Source of the DNA: Clostridium_AF sediminicola
GTDB lineage: Bacteria > Bacillota > Clostridia > Clostridiales > Clostridiaceae
Assembly (NCBI RefSeq): GCF_050402865.1
Contig: NZ_BAABMF010000013.1
Span: 62,001 to 126,000, forward strand
Direction: 5' to 3'
DNA length: 64,000 bases
The first letter of the stretch is position 1; the number at the start of each line of letters is the position of its first letter. This document shows, one piece after another, positions 9,216 to 17,507 of this stretch. A program made the position numbers and the translations under genes. The notes under the pieces were generated by a model. The model ran no database searches. It was not told where the DNA came from and saw only the letters and a list, made by a program, of their open reading frames with translations.

Positions 9216-10394
9216 ATGAGAGAAGTAGTGATAGCTAGTGCGGTTAGAACAGCTATGGGATCATTCGGTGGAAGTTTAAAAAATGTTTCAGCTGTAGATT
9301 TAGGTGCTTTAGTAATTAAGGAAGCAGTAAAAAGAGCAAATATAAAACCAGAATTAGTAGACGAGGTAATTATGGGAAACGTTTTACAAGCTGGTTTAGG
9401 TCAGAATACATGTAGGCAAGCTTCTGTGAAAGCGGGGTTACCTATTGATATTCCATCATTTACAATTAATAAAGTATGCGGTTCTGGTTTAAGATCAGTT
9501 AGCTTAGCCTTTCAAATGATTTTGTCAGGATATACTGATATAGTTGTTGCTGGTGGTATGGAGAATATGTCTCGTGCTCCTTTTGTGTTAGATAAAGCAA
9601 GATGGGGACAAAGAATGGGCAATGGTGCTCTAGTTGATGAGATGATAACAGATGGATTATGGGATGCTTTTAATGACTATCACATGGGAATAACAGCAGA
9701 AAATATTGCAGAACAATGGAACCTAACAAGAGAAATGCAAGATGAATTTGCTGTAAAATCTCAAAACAAAGCTGAAGCAGCTATTAAAGAAGGAAGATTT
9801 AAAGATGAGATTGTTCCAGTAGAAATTCCTCAAAGAAAAGGTGAGCCAGTAGTATTCGATACAGATGAATTCCCTAAATTTGGTGCTACTATAGAAAAAT
9901 TATCAAAATTAAGACCAGCTTTCAAAAAAGATGGAACAGTAACAGCTGGTAATGCTTCAGGAATAAACGATGGAGCAGCAGCTTTCGTAATAATGAGTGC
10001 TGAAAAAGCAGAAGAATTAGGAGTTGAACCTTTAGTTAAAATTGTTTCATTTGGATCAAAAGCACTAGATCCATCTATCATGGGATATGGACCAGTTGCA
10101 TCAACTAAAGTTGCATTAGAAAGAGCAGATATGGCTATTGAAGATTTAGATTTAATTGAAGCTAATGAAGCTTTTGCAGCTCAAAGTTTAGCAGTTGCAA
10201 AAGATTTAGGATTTGATATGGATAAAGTAAATGTTAATGGTGGAGCTATCGCATTGGGACATCCTATCGGAGCTTCTGGTGGTAGAATATTAGTTACATT
10301 AATTCATGAAATGATTAAGAGAGATTCAAAGACTGGACTTGCTACCTTATGCATAGGGGGAGGACAAGGAACAGCATTGATAGTAAAAAGATAG
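9216..10394 (+). CDS. thl: Acetyl-CoA acetyltransferase (thiolase)
   Basis: 392 residues, the usual thiolase II length. It interconverts two acetyl-CoA and acetoacetyl-CoA. The nucleophile is Cys88 in NKVCGSGLRS; His349 in GHPIGASG and Cys379 in CIGGGQG complete the active site. RBS GGAGGG precedes the ATG. With crt and hbd it completes the C4 branch: crotonyl-CoA oxidised to two acetyl-CoA, or the reverse for butyrate synthesis. Codon use matches crt/hbd. A 45-bp copy of its 3' end survives after the next gene (11553-11597). Confidence 0.95.
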   Translation: MREVVIASAVRTAMGSFGGSLKNVSAVDLGALVIKEAVKRANIKPELVDEVIMGNVLQAGLGQNTCRQASVKAGLPIDIPSFTINKVCGSGLRSVSLAFQMILSGYTDIVVAGGMENMSRAPFVLDKARWGQRMGNGALVDEMITDGLWDAFNDYHMGITAENIAEQWNLTREMQDEFAVKSQNKAEAAIKEGRFKDEIVPVEIPQRKGEPVVFDTDEFPKFGATIEKLSKLRPAFKKDGTVTAGNASGINDGAAAFVIMSAEKAEELGVEPLVKIVSFGSKALDPSIMGYGPVASTKVALERADMAIEDLDLIEANEAFAAQSLAVAKDLGFDMDKVNVNGGAIALGHPIGASGGRILVTLIHEMIKRDSKTGLATLCIGGGQGTALIVKR

Positions 10395-10422
10395 ATTACT
10401 TATGGGTCGGCTTAAAAAATAT

Positions 10423-10483
10423 TTCTACCTTTCTTTCAAAAATATGCACGATTCAAGCATTTTTTAAAGAAATATAGGTAGAA
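10423..10483. repeat. Long inverted repeat after thl
   Basis: TTCTACCT...AAAAATATGC pairs with GCATTTTTTAAAGAAATATAGGTAGAA around an 8-base loop. No T run follows, so it is not a canonical terminator; it may be an RNA processing or attenuation structure between thl and the MBL gene. Confidence 0.55.
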
Positions 10484-10546
10484 GTTATTCTTAAACGATT
10501 CCTTAATGGCAGTGGTTTTATTACAAGAGAGGAGGTGCGATACATA

Positions 10547-11518
10547 ATGATTATAGAAGTTTATCCTAATATTTATAAAAATGAAATTCCTTTACCAAAT
10601 AATCCTTTAAAGGTTCTCAATAGCTATATTATATTATCAGAGGATAGAAACCTAATTATTGATACTGGTTTTAATAGCAAGGAGTGCAAAGCTGCATTTA
10701 TGGAGGGTATAAATGAGCTTGATATTGATCTTAACAAAACAGATTTACTTATAACACATCTTCATTCAGATCATTCAGGACTTGCTTCAACTCTGAACAA
10801 AGAAGGTATGAAAGTATATGCAGGTGAAGTAGATGGTAATATGATAAATAAAATGCCTTCAAAAGATTATTGGGACGAATATAAGGAATATGCAAAAATT
10901 TTTGACCTTGAAAAAGATAAAATATCAATTGATGAGCATCCGGGTTATAAATACTGCTCAAAAGAAAAAGTTGATTTTACTCCTCTTAATGAAGGAGATG
11001 TAATAAATGTTGGGGATTATTCTTTTGAAATAATTGATACTCCTGGACATACTCCAGGTCAAATTGGATTATATGAAAGAAAACATAAAATATTTTTTGG
11101 TGGAGATCATATATTGGATAGAATAACACCTAATATTGCATTTTGGGGTTTCGAAAAAGATATTTTAGCTGTTTATATAGATAGTTTAAAGAAAATTTAT
11201 GAATACGATATAGATTATCTTTTTTCAGCTCATAGAAATATCATAAGAGATCATAAGAAGAGAATTAGTGAACTTATTAATCATCATGAAGAACGACTTA
11301 ATGAGATTATGGAAATCATAAAAGATAACAAAATGTCTGTTAGAGATATAGCTGCTAATATGCACTGGAGTATAAGATGTAATTCATGGGACGATTTTCC
11401 TAACCCACAAAAATGGTTTGCTTCAGGGGAAGCAATGTCTCATTTGGAACACTTAGTGGCGATTGGAAGAGCTGAAAAGACAGAGGATAATGGGATTTTT
11501 TATTATTGTAAAGTATAA
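10547..11518 (+). CDS. MBL-fold metallo-hydrolase with C-terminal winged-helix-like region
   Basis: 323 residues from ATG 10547 (GGAGG at 10531-10535; an in-frame GTG overlaps the RBS). The metallo-beta-lactamase core has the zinc motif HLHSDH at 71-76. Later metal ligands lie in DTPGHTPGQ and GGDHILD and in a conserved SAHR. The last 80 residues look like the winged-helix tail found in LACTB2-type MBL enzymes. A thioesterase, lactonase or nuclease activity is possible; the position after thl suggests a CoA-thioester or related hydrolysis, but that is inference. AGA-rich codons, like the preceding genes. Confidence 0.85.
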   Translation: MIIEVYPNIYKNEIPLPNNPLKVLNSYIILSEDRNLIIDTGFNSKECKAAFMEGINELDIDLNKTDLLITHLHSDHSGLASTLNKEGMKVYAGEVDGNMINKMPSKDYWDEYKEYAKIFDLEKDKISIDEHPGYKYCSKEKVDFTPLNEGDVINVGDYSFEIIDTPGHTPGQIGLYERKHKIFFGGDHILDRITPNIAFWGFEKDILAVYIDSLKKIYEYDIDYLFSAHRNIIRDHKKRISELINHHEERLNEIMEIIKDNKMSVRDIAANMHWSIRCNSWDDFPNPQKWFASGEAMSHLEHLVAIGRAEKTEDNGIFYYCKV

Positions 11519-11552
11519 GAAATTTTGAAATGATATAGAAAATGAAAAGCTA

Positions 11553-11597
11553 CAGTAATTCATGAAATGATTAGGAGAGATTCAAAGACTGGACTTA
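11553..11597 (+). pseudogene. 45-bp relic of the thiolase 3' end
   Basis: TAATTCATGAAATGATTAGG and the following bases match thl at 10296-10340 with only a few changes (the coding segment LIHEMIKRDSKTGL). It suggests that a second thl copy once followed the MBL gene, or that thl-MBL arose by a tandem duplication that later decayed. Confidence 0.75.
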
Positions 11598-11603
11598 CAA
11601 TAA

Positions 11604-11646
11604 GGGGCTGTCTCAGAATAAAAAACTGAGATAGCCTCAGTTTTTT
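11604..11646 (+). terminator. Rho-independent terminator after the MBL gene
   Basis: GGGCTGTCTCAG pairs with CTGAGATAGCC and is followed by TCAG and TTTTTT. It closes the first, AGA-rich half of the fermentation island. Confidence 0.8.
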
Positions 11647-11740
11647 ATTTCATTGTGTTCCGTTCTCATTTACTCTACAGTAGATGGAGGCTTTAGTTAA
11701 AAAAATAACACATATGTATGATTAAATTTTCACAAACCTA

Positions 11741-11771
11741 TTGACCTTCCAGTGACTGTATAAGATAACAT
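11741..11771 (+). promoter_or_regulatory. Promoter of the second acyl-CoA dehydrogenase operon, shared motif
   Basis: TTGACC (11741-11746), a 19-bp spacer with TCCAGTGACTGTATA, then TAACAT (11766-11771). It aligns without gaps with the two brnQ promoters, sharing TTGAC, TCCAG and CTGTAT. This points to common control of the three transcription units. Confidence 0.6.
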
Positions 11772-11891
11772 TTTATATATCACATAAACAAAGAGCATTA
11801 CAAAATAAGTTTGAAACATAGAAATGCATGCGTTAAATATGCTTTCAAGAAATGTTTCTACTTCATATTAAAAGAAAGGATGGAAGAACAT

Positions 11892-13037
11892 ATGGATTTT
11901 TCATTAACTAGAGAACAGGAAATGATTAAAAAGTTGGCACAACAGTTTGCCGAAAATGAATTAGACCCAGTTGCAGCAGATGTTGACCTTGAGCATGTTT
12001 TCCCAGAGGAAAATTTTAAAAAGATGGCAGCATTAGGTTTTACAGGAATTGGTGTTCCTAGTCAGTACGGAGGTTCTGACGGTGGTGCATTAGAGAAGGT
12101 TATAGCTGTTTCAGAGTTTGCAAAGAAATGTATGTCTTCTGCAGCAATTTTATCAATCCATTTGATTGCACCTCACGCTATCTGCAAATATGGGAATGAA
12201 GAACAGAAACAAAAATATCTTCCCATGCTTACAAAAGGCGGATCTTTAGGAGCGTTTGCCCTTACTGAGCCAAATGCTGGTTCTGATGCAGGTTCCGCGA
12301 AGACAACAGCAATTTTTGATCCTGAAACGAACGAGTATATATTAAATGGTACAAAGTGCTTTATCTCTGGAGGTAGCCGTGCAGATGTACTTATAATATT
12401 TGCACTTACACAGCCCAAAAAGGGATTAAAGGGAATGTCTGCAATCATAGTTGAAAAAGGTACACTAGGTTTTAGCATTGGAAAAGTTGAAACTAAAATG
12501 GGTCTTGCTGGTTCCGAAACAGCTGAACTTATATTTGAAGATTGTCGTGTTCCAGCTGCAAACCTTCTTGGTAAGGAAGGGAAAGGATTTAAAATTGCAA
12601 TGCAAGCTCTTGATGGAGCACGTGTTGGAGTAGGTGCTCAAGCTGTGGGAGTTGCAGAAGGTGCTATAGATCTTTCTATTAAGTATTCAAAAGAGCGTGT
12701 ACAGTTTGGCAAGTCAATTGGAAATTTACAGGGTATACAGTGGTATATCGCTGATATGGCTACAAAGACAATGGCTGCTAAAACTCTTGTACAGTATGCT
12801 GCATATCTTGAGGATGCTGGAAAACCTTTTACAACAGAGGCTGCTATGTGTAAGCTTAATGCTTCTGAAAATGCATGTTTTGTTACAAATTTGGCACTTC
12901 AAATTCATGGAGGCTATGGCTATATGAAAGATTACCCGTTGGAGCGTATGTATCGTGATGCTAAGATTACAGAAATTTATGAAGGTACTTCGGAAATTCA
13001 TAAAGTAGTTATCTCCAGAGCGGTGATGAATAAATAG
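11892..13037 (+). CDS. Acyl-CoA dehydrogenase / enoyl-CoA reductase, second copy (Etf-linked)
   Basis: 381 residues from ATG 11892, which gives the family-typical start MDFSLTREQEM. Longer in-frame starts at 11811 and 11880 lack a well-spaced RBS. Motifs: F-A-L-T-E-P-N-A-G-S-D-A-G, E-R-V-Q-F-G-K-S-I, IHGGYGYMKDYPLERMYRDA, and catalytic Glu364 in IYEGTSE. It is clearly diverged from the bcd product at 4625. The direct fusion to an etfB-etfA operon (19-bp gap) is the arrangement of acryloyl-CoA and butyryl-CoA reductases. Arginine is mostly CGT, in contrast to the first half of the island. The expected role is reduction of the enoyl-CoA left after deamination; chain length is not determined. 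Confidence 0.92.
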   Translation: MDFSLTREQEMIKKLAQQFAENELDPVAADVDLEHVFPEENFKKMAALGFTGIGVPSQYGGSDGGALEKVIAVSEFAKKCMSSAAILSIHLIAPHAICKYGNEEQKQKYLPMLTKGGSLGAFALTEPNAGSDAGSAKTTAIFDPETNEYILNGTKCFISGGSRADVLIIFALTQPKKGLKGMSAIIVEKGTLGFSIGKVETKMGLAGSETAELIFEDCRVPAANLLGKEGKGFKIAMQALDGARVGVGAQAVGVAEGAIDLSIKYSKERVQFGKSIGNLQGIQWYIADMATKTMAAKTLVQYAAYLEDAGKPFTTEAAMCKLNASENACFVTNLALQIHGGYGYMKDYPLERMYRDAKITEIYEGTSEIHKVVISRAVMNK

Positions 13038-13056
13038 AAAAGGAGTGTAGAGAATA

Positions 13057-13860
13057 ATGAGAATTTACGTTTGTATTAAACAGGTTCCGGATACTTCAGG
13101 CAAGGTTGCAGTAAATCCAGATGGAACGCTAAAACGTGCTTCTATGTCTACTATCATTAATCCGGATGATATAAGCGCTATAGAGCAGGCACTAATACTT
13201 AAGGATGCAACAGGTTGTCAGGTGACAGCAGTGACAATGGGACCTCCTCCAGCAGAGGGAATGCTTCGTGAGCTTCTTGCAATGGGTGCAGATGATGCTG
13301 TTTTAATTTCTTCGCGTGAGTTTGGTGGTTCTGATACATTTGCAACATCTCAGATTATTGCAGCAGCAATTACACATCTTGGAATCGGTAAAGATGACAT
13401 CATTTTCTGTGGTCGTCAGGCAATTGACGGAGATACAGCTCAGGTTGGACCTCAGATTGCAGAAAAGCTTGATATTCCTCAAGTTACTTATGCATCTGAA
13501 ATTGATAAAAAAGATAATGTAGTAGTTGTAAAGCGTATACTCGAAGATGGATATATGATGATTGAGGTTCAGACACCTTGTCTTATCACATGTGTAAAAG
13601 AGAAGAATGTTCCTACTCGCTATATGACTATGAACGGTATTATGGATTGTTACAACAAACCACTTACAATTCTTGATTTTGAAGCGCTTAAGGACGAGCC
13701 ATTAATAGAGATTGATACAATCGGGCTTAAAGGTTCACCTACTAATATATTCAAGTCCTTCACACCACCACAGAAGGGTGTCGGTGTAATGCTTGAAGGG
13801 GATGATAGAGAAACAGTAGCAGACTTAGTAAGCAGATTACACAAGAAACACGTTATATAA
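13057..13860 (+). CDS. etfB: Electron transfer flavoprotein beta subunit
   Basis: 267 residues. It starts with RIYVCIKQVPDT and has the ETF-beta signature GRQAIDGDTAQVGPQIAEKL, which in clostridial Etfs binds the second FAD used for electron bifurcation with NADH and ferredoxin. Works as a heterodimer with EtfA, passing electrons to acyl-CoA dehydrogenase. RBS AAGGAG; 19 bp after the dehydrogenase and 21 bp before etfA. Whether this Etf really bifurcates cannot be settled from the motif alone. CGT-rich codons. Confidence 0.95.
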   Translation: MRIYVCIKQVPDTSGKVAVNPDGTLKRASMSTIINPDDISAIEQALILKDATGCQVTAVTMGPPPAEGMLRELLAMGADDAVLISSREFGGSDTFATSQIIAAAITHLGIGKDDIIFCGRQAIDGDTAQVGPQIAEKLDIPQVTYASEIDKKDNVVVVKRILEDGYMMIEVQTPCLITCVKEKNVPTRYMTMNGIMDCYNKPLTILDFEALKDEPLIEIDTIGLKGSPTNIFKSFTPPQKGVGVMLEGDDRETVADLVSRLHKKHVI

Positions 13861-13881
13861 TTTGAAAGGAGACATGAGAAT

Positions 13882-14988
13882 ATGGGTTTTAATAGTTCTG
13901 ATATAGGTGCATTTAAGGATATTTGGGTATTTTGTGAACAGCGTAATGGAAAATTAGTTGATACTGATTTTGAAGTAATCTCTGAAGGTCGTAAATTGGC
14001 TGATGAGCGTGGATCAAAGCTCATTGGGGTACTTCTTGGACACAACGTAAAAGATATAGCTAAGGAACTTGGAGGATACGGTGCTGACAAGATAATTGTA
14101 TGTGATGATCCTGCGTTAAATGTTTATACAACAGATGCATATACTAAGGTGCTTTGTGACGTTGCAATGGAAGAAAAGCCTGAGGTTATCTTAATAGGTG
14201 CATCTAACATTGGTCGAGATCTTGGTCCACGTTGTGCAGCTCGTTTGCATACTGGCCTAACAGCTGACTGCACACACCTTGACATTGAAATGGAGAATTA
14301 TGTTGATTTTCTTACAACGTCTTCTACACTTGATTTATCTAAAACAACTTTCAAGATGGAAGATATGAACTTAAAGATGACACGTCCAGCATTTGGAGGA
14401 CATCTTATGGCAACAATTATATGTCCTCGTTTCAGACCATGCATGTCAACTGTACGTCCAGGGGTTATGAAGAAGGCACAATTTAACCAGGCAAAGGCTG
14501 ATGCATGTGAAATAGAGGAATTTACAGTTTGTATTTCTGAAGAGGACATAAAAACAAAAGTTCTTAAAGTTGTTAAGGAAGCAAAACAGATGATTGACTT
14601 AATTGGTGCAGACGTTATTGTTTCTGTAGGTCGTGGTATCAGTAAGAATGTTGAAGGCGGAATCGAACTTGCACATAAGCTTGCAGAGGCTTTAGGCGGT
14701 GGAGTTGTAGGTGGAAGCCGTGCTGTTATTGACTCTGATTGGCTGTCAGCAGATCATCAGGTTGGACAAACAGGGAAGACTGTACATCCAAAGGTTTATG
14801 TTGCCCTTGGTATCTCTGGTGCAATTCAGCATAAGGCAGGTATGCAGGATTCAGAATTAATAATTGCAGTAAACAAGGATGCAGCAGCTCCAATCTTTGA
14901 CTGTGCAGGCTATGGTATCACTGGAGACTTATTTAAAGTTGTTCCAATGATGATTGAGGAAATCGCAAACTTAAAAAGCAATAAATAA
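13882..14988 (+). CDS. etfA: Electron transfer flavoprotein alpha subunit
   Basis: 368 residues, with the N-terminal ETF domain and the C-terminal FAD-binding domain (V-S-V-G-R-G-I-S, GGSRAVIDSDWL, QVGQTGKTVHPKVY, SGAIQHKAGM). No ferredoxin-like N-terminal extension of the kind seen in some clostridial EtfA proteins is present. It pairs with EtfB. This is the only etfBA pair in the window, so it may serve both acyl-CoA dehydrogenases. It ends 76 bp before the second brnQ promoter. Confidence 0.95.
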   Translation: MGFNSSDIGAFKDIWVFCEQRNGKLVDTDFEVISEGRKLADERGSKLIGVLLGHNVKDIAKELGGYGADKIIVCDDPALNVYTTDAYTKVLCDVAMEEKPEVILIGASNIGRDLGPRCAARLHTGLTADCTHLDIEMENYVDFLTTSSTLDLSKTTFKMEDMNLKMTRPAFGGHLMATIICPRFRPCMSTVRPGVMKKAQFNQAKADACEIEEFTVCISEEDIKTKVLKVVKEAKQMIDLIGADVIVSVGRGISKNVEGGIELAHKLAEALGGGVVGGSRAVIDSDWLSADHQVGQTGKTVHPKVYVALGISGAIQHKAGMQDSELIIAVNKDAAAPIFDCAGYGITGDLFKVVPMMIEEIANLKSNK

Positions 14989-15064
14989 ATTATAAACCTT
15001 ACACTAAGGGTATAGTTTAGGGAATTATTAGCAAAAACATGTTAAAAAAATATCAAATATAGGG

Positions 15065-15095
15065 TTGACTGTCCAGCAACTGTATTAAATATAAT
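15065..15095 (+). promoter_or_regulatory. Promoter of brnQ copy 2, shared motif
   Basis: TTGACT (15065-15070), a 19-bp spacer with TCCAGCAACTGTATT, TATAAT (15090-15095). One base in the core spacer differs from the promoter at 3027. The leader to the ATG is 89 bases and lacks the insertion present in copy 1. Confidence 0.65.
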
Positions 15096-15184
15096 AAAAG
15101 TATCTTAACTAGTTAACAAGTTTCAAAGCTTTGGAAGCTAAGATTTAAGTGCTAGGATAAATACTAATTTTAAGGGGGGAATGT

Positions 15185-16543
15185 ATGAACAAGAATTTGA
15201 ACCAGAATGGAGATTTGAAATTATCAGCATTATTTTTAATGGGTGGTGCACTCTTCTCAATGCACTTTGGTGCATCGAGTATGGTGTGGCCAATGAACTG
15301 GGGTAAAGAAAGTGGTACATCTGTAATGGGTGCATTCGGTGGAGCATTTATAACAGCTTTATTGCTTACATTGCTTGCATATGTTGCATTATCAAGGGGC
15401 AATGGCACCTATAACAAAATTACCAAACGTGTACTTGGAAAGAAACTAGGCGTATCATATACAATCGTAACAATTGTTGTGCTAGGACCTTTGTATGCTA
15501 TTCCACGTATGAGTGCAGCATCTTGGGACTCTGTAGTACAGGCTTTTGGTTTAAATCCAACATCAAGGTTACCACTGATTATATTTACGATAATTTTCTA
15601 CCTAATAACTTATTGGTTCTTAATGAGCCCTGGAAAGACAATGGATCGTATTTCAAAAATTCTTTTCCCGTTGCTTATTGTCATTGTCGTTATCGTTGTA
15701 GGAAAAGGGCTTATAAGTCCTATTGCAGAGCCAGTTGCAAAGACATATGAAGGTTCGGCATTTGCCTATGGTTTCACAAACGGATATGCAACAGCTGAAA
15801 TTCTTTGTTCATTAATATTCGGTGTTGTTATCTTAAATGGTCTAAAAGAAAAAGGTGTTTCTGACGAACGTATGAGTAAGAATATTATCAGAGTTGGCAT
15901 TATTGGTATAGCATTATTAAGTTGTACACACCTTTGTCATATGTTAATAGGTGCTTCTACAGGGGGTACAATGGATTTAAATTATACAGCTCTTTATACA
16001 GCAGTTTCTACTAAACTCCTTGGACGAGTAGGCGGAATTTTATTCTCAATCGCACTATTCTTTGCTGCACTTACAACAGCGATTGGTATGACTTCCGGAT
16101 GTGCAGAGTTCTTCGTGGATACAACAGAAGGAAAGATAGATTATAAGAAAGCATCTATCGCAGTATTGGTTTTAAGTACAATCTTCGGATGTATGGGGCT
16201 TGCTTCAATCCTTACATTCCTTGGACCAATCCTTGATGGTATATACCCAGCAGCTATTGTACTTGTTATATATTATGCATTAATGCCAAATAACCAAAAT
16301 AGAAGGCACTTAAACATATGTCGTTATGCAATGACAACAGCATTGGTTTTTGGTATCTTTGATACCGTTTACGCTTATGGAATTAGACTAAACATAAATT
16401 TAGGCTTTTTCAATACATTCTATGAGAATCTTCCGCTATCAGCTGAAATGCTTGCATGGTTCCCATGGACAGTAGTTGCCGCAATTATTGGTTACTTTGT
16501 ATTCCCGGTATCTGAGAAAAATAAAGTAGCAGTGAGAAGCTAA
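15185..16543 (+). CDS. brnQ: BrnQ/LIVCS-family amino acid transporter, copy 2
   Basis: 452 residues, with the same topology and N-terminal signature as copy 1 at 3226. The two genes differ mainly at silent sites, with three amino-acid replacements visible. This copy sits inside the CGT-rich module between etfA and the hot-dog pair, which is probably its original place. The 40 bases after its stop, including the following RBS, are the same as those after copy 1. It probably supplies the substrate for the enzymes encoded just downstream. Confidence 0.9.
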   Translation: MNKNLNQNGDLKLSALFLMGGALFSMHFGASSMVWPMNWGKESGTSVMGAFGGAFITALLLTLLAYVALSRGNGTYNKITKRVLGKKLGVSYTIVTIVVLGPLYAIPRMSAASWDSVVQAFGLNPTSRLPLIIFTIIFYLITYWFLMSPGKTMDRISKILFPLLIVIVVIVVGKGLISPIAEPVAKTYEGSAFAYGFTNGYATAEILCSLIFGVVILNGLKEKGVSDERMSKNIIRVGIIGIALLSCTHLCHMLIGASTGGTMDLNYTALYTAVSTKLLGRVGGILFSIALFFAALTTAIGMTSGCAEFFVDTTEGKIDYKKASIAVLVLSTIFGCMGLASILTFLGPILDGIYPAAIVLVIYYALMPNNQNRRHLNICRYAMTTALVFGIFDTVYAYGIRLNINLGFFNTFYENLPLSAEMLAWFPWTVVAAIIGYFVFPVSEKNKVAVRS

Positions 16544-16583
16544 TTAATAATCAAAAAATAAAAAATATTAGGAGGATCTCATT

Positions 16584-17042
16584 ATGAGAAAAGTATCTTT
16601 TTTAAGCTATAACATGACAACAGCAGATGCCAACAATCCAGATGGATTAATACCAATAGGACGTCAGTTTGATTTCATCGGAGATGTTGAGACAGAAGAA
16701 ATGATTTTAGTTGATGGTGATGAGTCACTTTGCCTTGGATACCATGATGTTAAATGTTACAAGGATATTTATGTAGGGGATATGGTTGATTTTAAAGCAA
16801 CTCTTACTAAAGTAGGAAACTCATCTCGTGATTGTAAAATTGAAGTTTTCAAGCTTGCTACACCTGCTTTCCGTGAGGGCAAGACAGAGTGTAAACCAGG
16901 AGATATGGTTTGGTTTGATGAGCCAGTACTTTGTACAGAAGGAAATGTTCGTCTTGTAGTTAAAAAGCACTTACAGCGTGGAGAGCAGCCAGACGGAGCA
17001 GTAATTAATCCATGGCGTCCACTTGAAGATTTTCCAGAATAA
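16584..17042 (+). CDS. Hot-dog-fold subunit A, beta-aminoacyl-CoA ammonia-lyase-like, copy 1
   Basis: 152 residues. It resembles the hot-dog-fold beta-alanyl-CoA and 3-aminobutyryl-CoA ammonia lyases (Acl/Kal). It keeps GDVETE (33-38), VDGDES (43-48), LGY (51-53), YVGDM (63-67) and VGNSSRDCKIEVFK (77-90). The family segment of the form D-A-H-Y-x-G-N-L-V-N-G-A-R is degenerate here: residues 15-27 read DANNPDGLIPIGR. The reaction would be loss of ammonia from a 3-aminoacyl-CoA to give an enoyl-CoA. A partner with the complementary set of motifs is encoded 58 bp downstream, so a heteromer is likely. RBS AGGAGG. An identical protein is encoded at 18888. Confidence 0.8.
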   Translation: MRKVSFLSYNMTTADANNPDGLIPIGRQFDFIGDVETEEMILVDGDESLCLGYHDVKCYKDIYVGDMVDFKATLTKVGNSSRDCKIEVFKLATPAFREGKTECKPGDMVWFDEPVLCTEGNVRLVVKKHLQRGEQPDGAVINPWRPLEDFPE

Positions 17043-17100
17043 ATCCAAGCTTAAAAAAAAGAAGTAAAACTTAAAATATAGAATAAAGGAGAATTGTGAT

Positions 17101-17478
17101 ATGAATGAACAACAGACAGTAACATATCGTTATAGAATGTCAGACCGTGATGTATTTTATGCTGGAGGAGTTGTAAACGGGGCAAGAAACATCACACTTA
17201 TGAATGATACAGCAAACCGTCTTATGGCAAAGGTATTTGGAAACACAGGTCATTGTGTTGAGGTAAAGAAGGTTCGTCTTTATGTTCCTTCATTTGCAGG
17301 TGACTACATGGAGTATATTGCGAGAATTAAGAAAATAGATGGAAACCGTGCATTAATTGAGGTTCGTTCTTTCAAGATTATTGAAGTTCCTGAAAATCCA
17401 CCATTCCCAAGTTCTATCGATGTACTACCTGAACCACCATTATCAACAGTAGTTCAGTTTGTTTACGAGACATATTAA
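17101..17478 (+). CDS. Hot-dog-fold subunit B, beta-aminoacyl-CoA ammonia-lyase-like, copy 1
   Basis: 125 residues. It keeps what subunit A lost: MSDRDVFYAGGVVNGAR at 13-29. It lacks the GDVxTE and VDGDxS elements (NDTANR and FGNTGHC stand there). GDYMEY (67-72) and RSFKII (89-94) align with the conserved strand of the lyases. I infer that A and B form one active site at their interface, like other hot-dog dimers. RBS AAAGGAG. A protein of identical sequence is encoded at 19406. Confidence 0.8.
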   Translation: MNEQQTVTYRYRMSDRDVFYAGGVVNGARNITLMNDTANRLMAKVFGNTGHCVEVKKVRLYVPSFAGDYMEYIARIKKIDGNRALIEVRSFKIIEVPENPPFPSSIDVLPEPPLSTVVQFVYETY

Positions 17479-17507
17479 TAAATTACTAATACAGGGAGGT
17501 TTTATAC

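Noticed and set aside
11604..11646. Insertion sequence end (GGGGCTGTCTCA resembles some IS termini).
   Set aside because: No transposase or second end nearby; the hairpin with T run fits a terminator.
11811..11891. N-terminal extension of the second acyl-CoA dehydrogenase from ATG 11811.
   Set aside because: The extension is unlike the family and has no RBS; the start at 11892 gives the standard N-terminus.
12726..13001. Minus-strand frame within the second acyl-CoA dehydrogenase gene.
   Set aside because: Fully inside a conserved enzyme gene and without a family resemblance.
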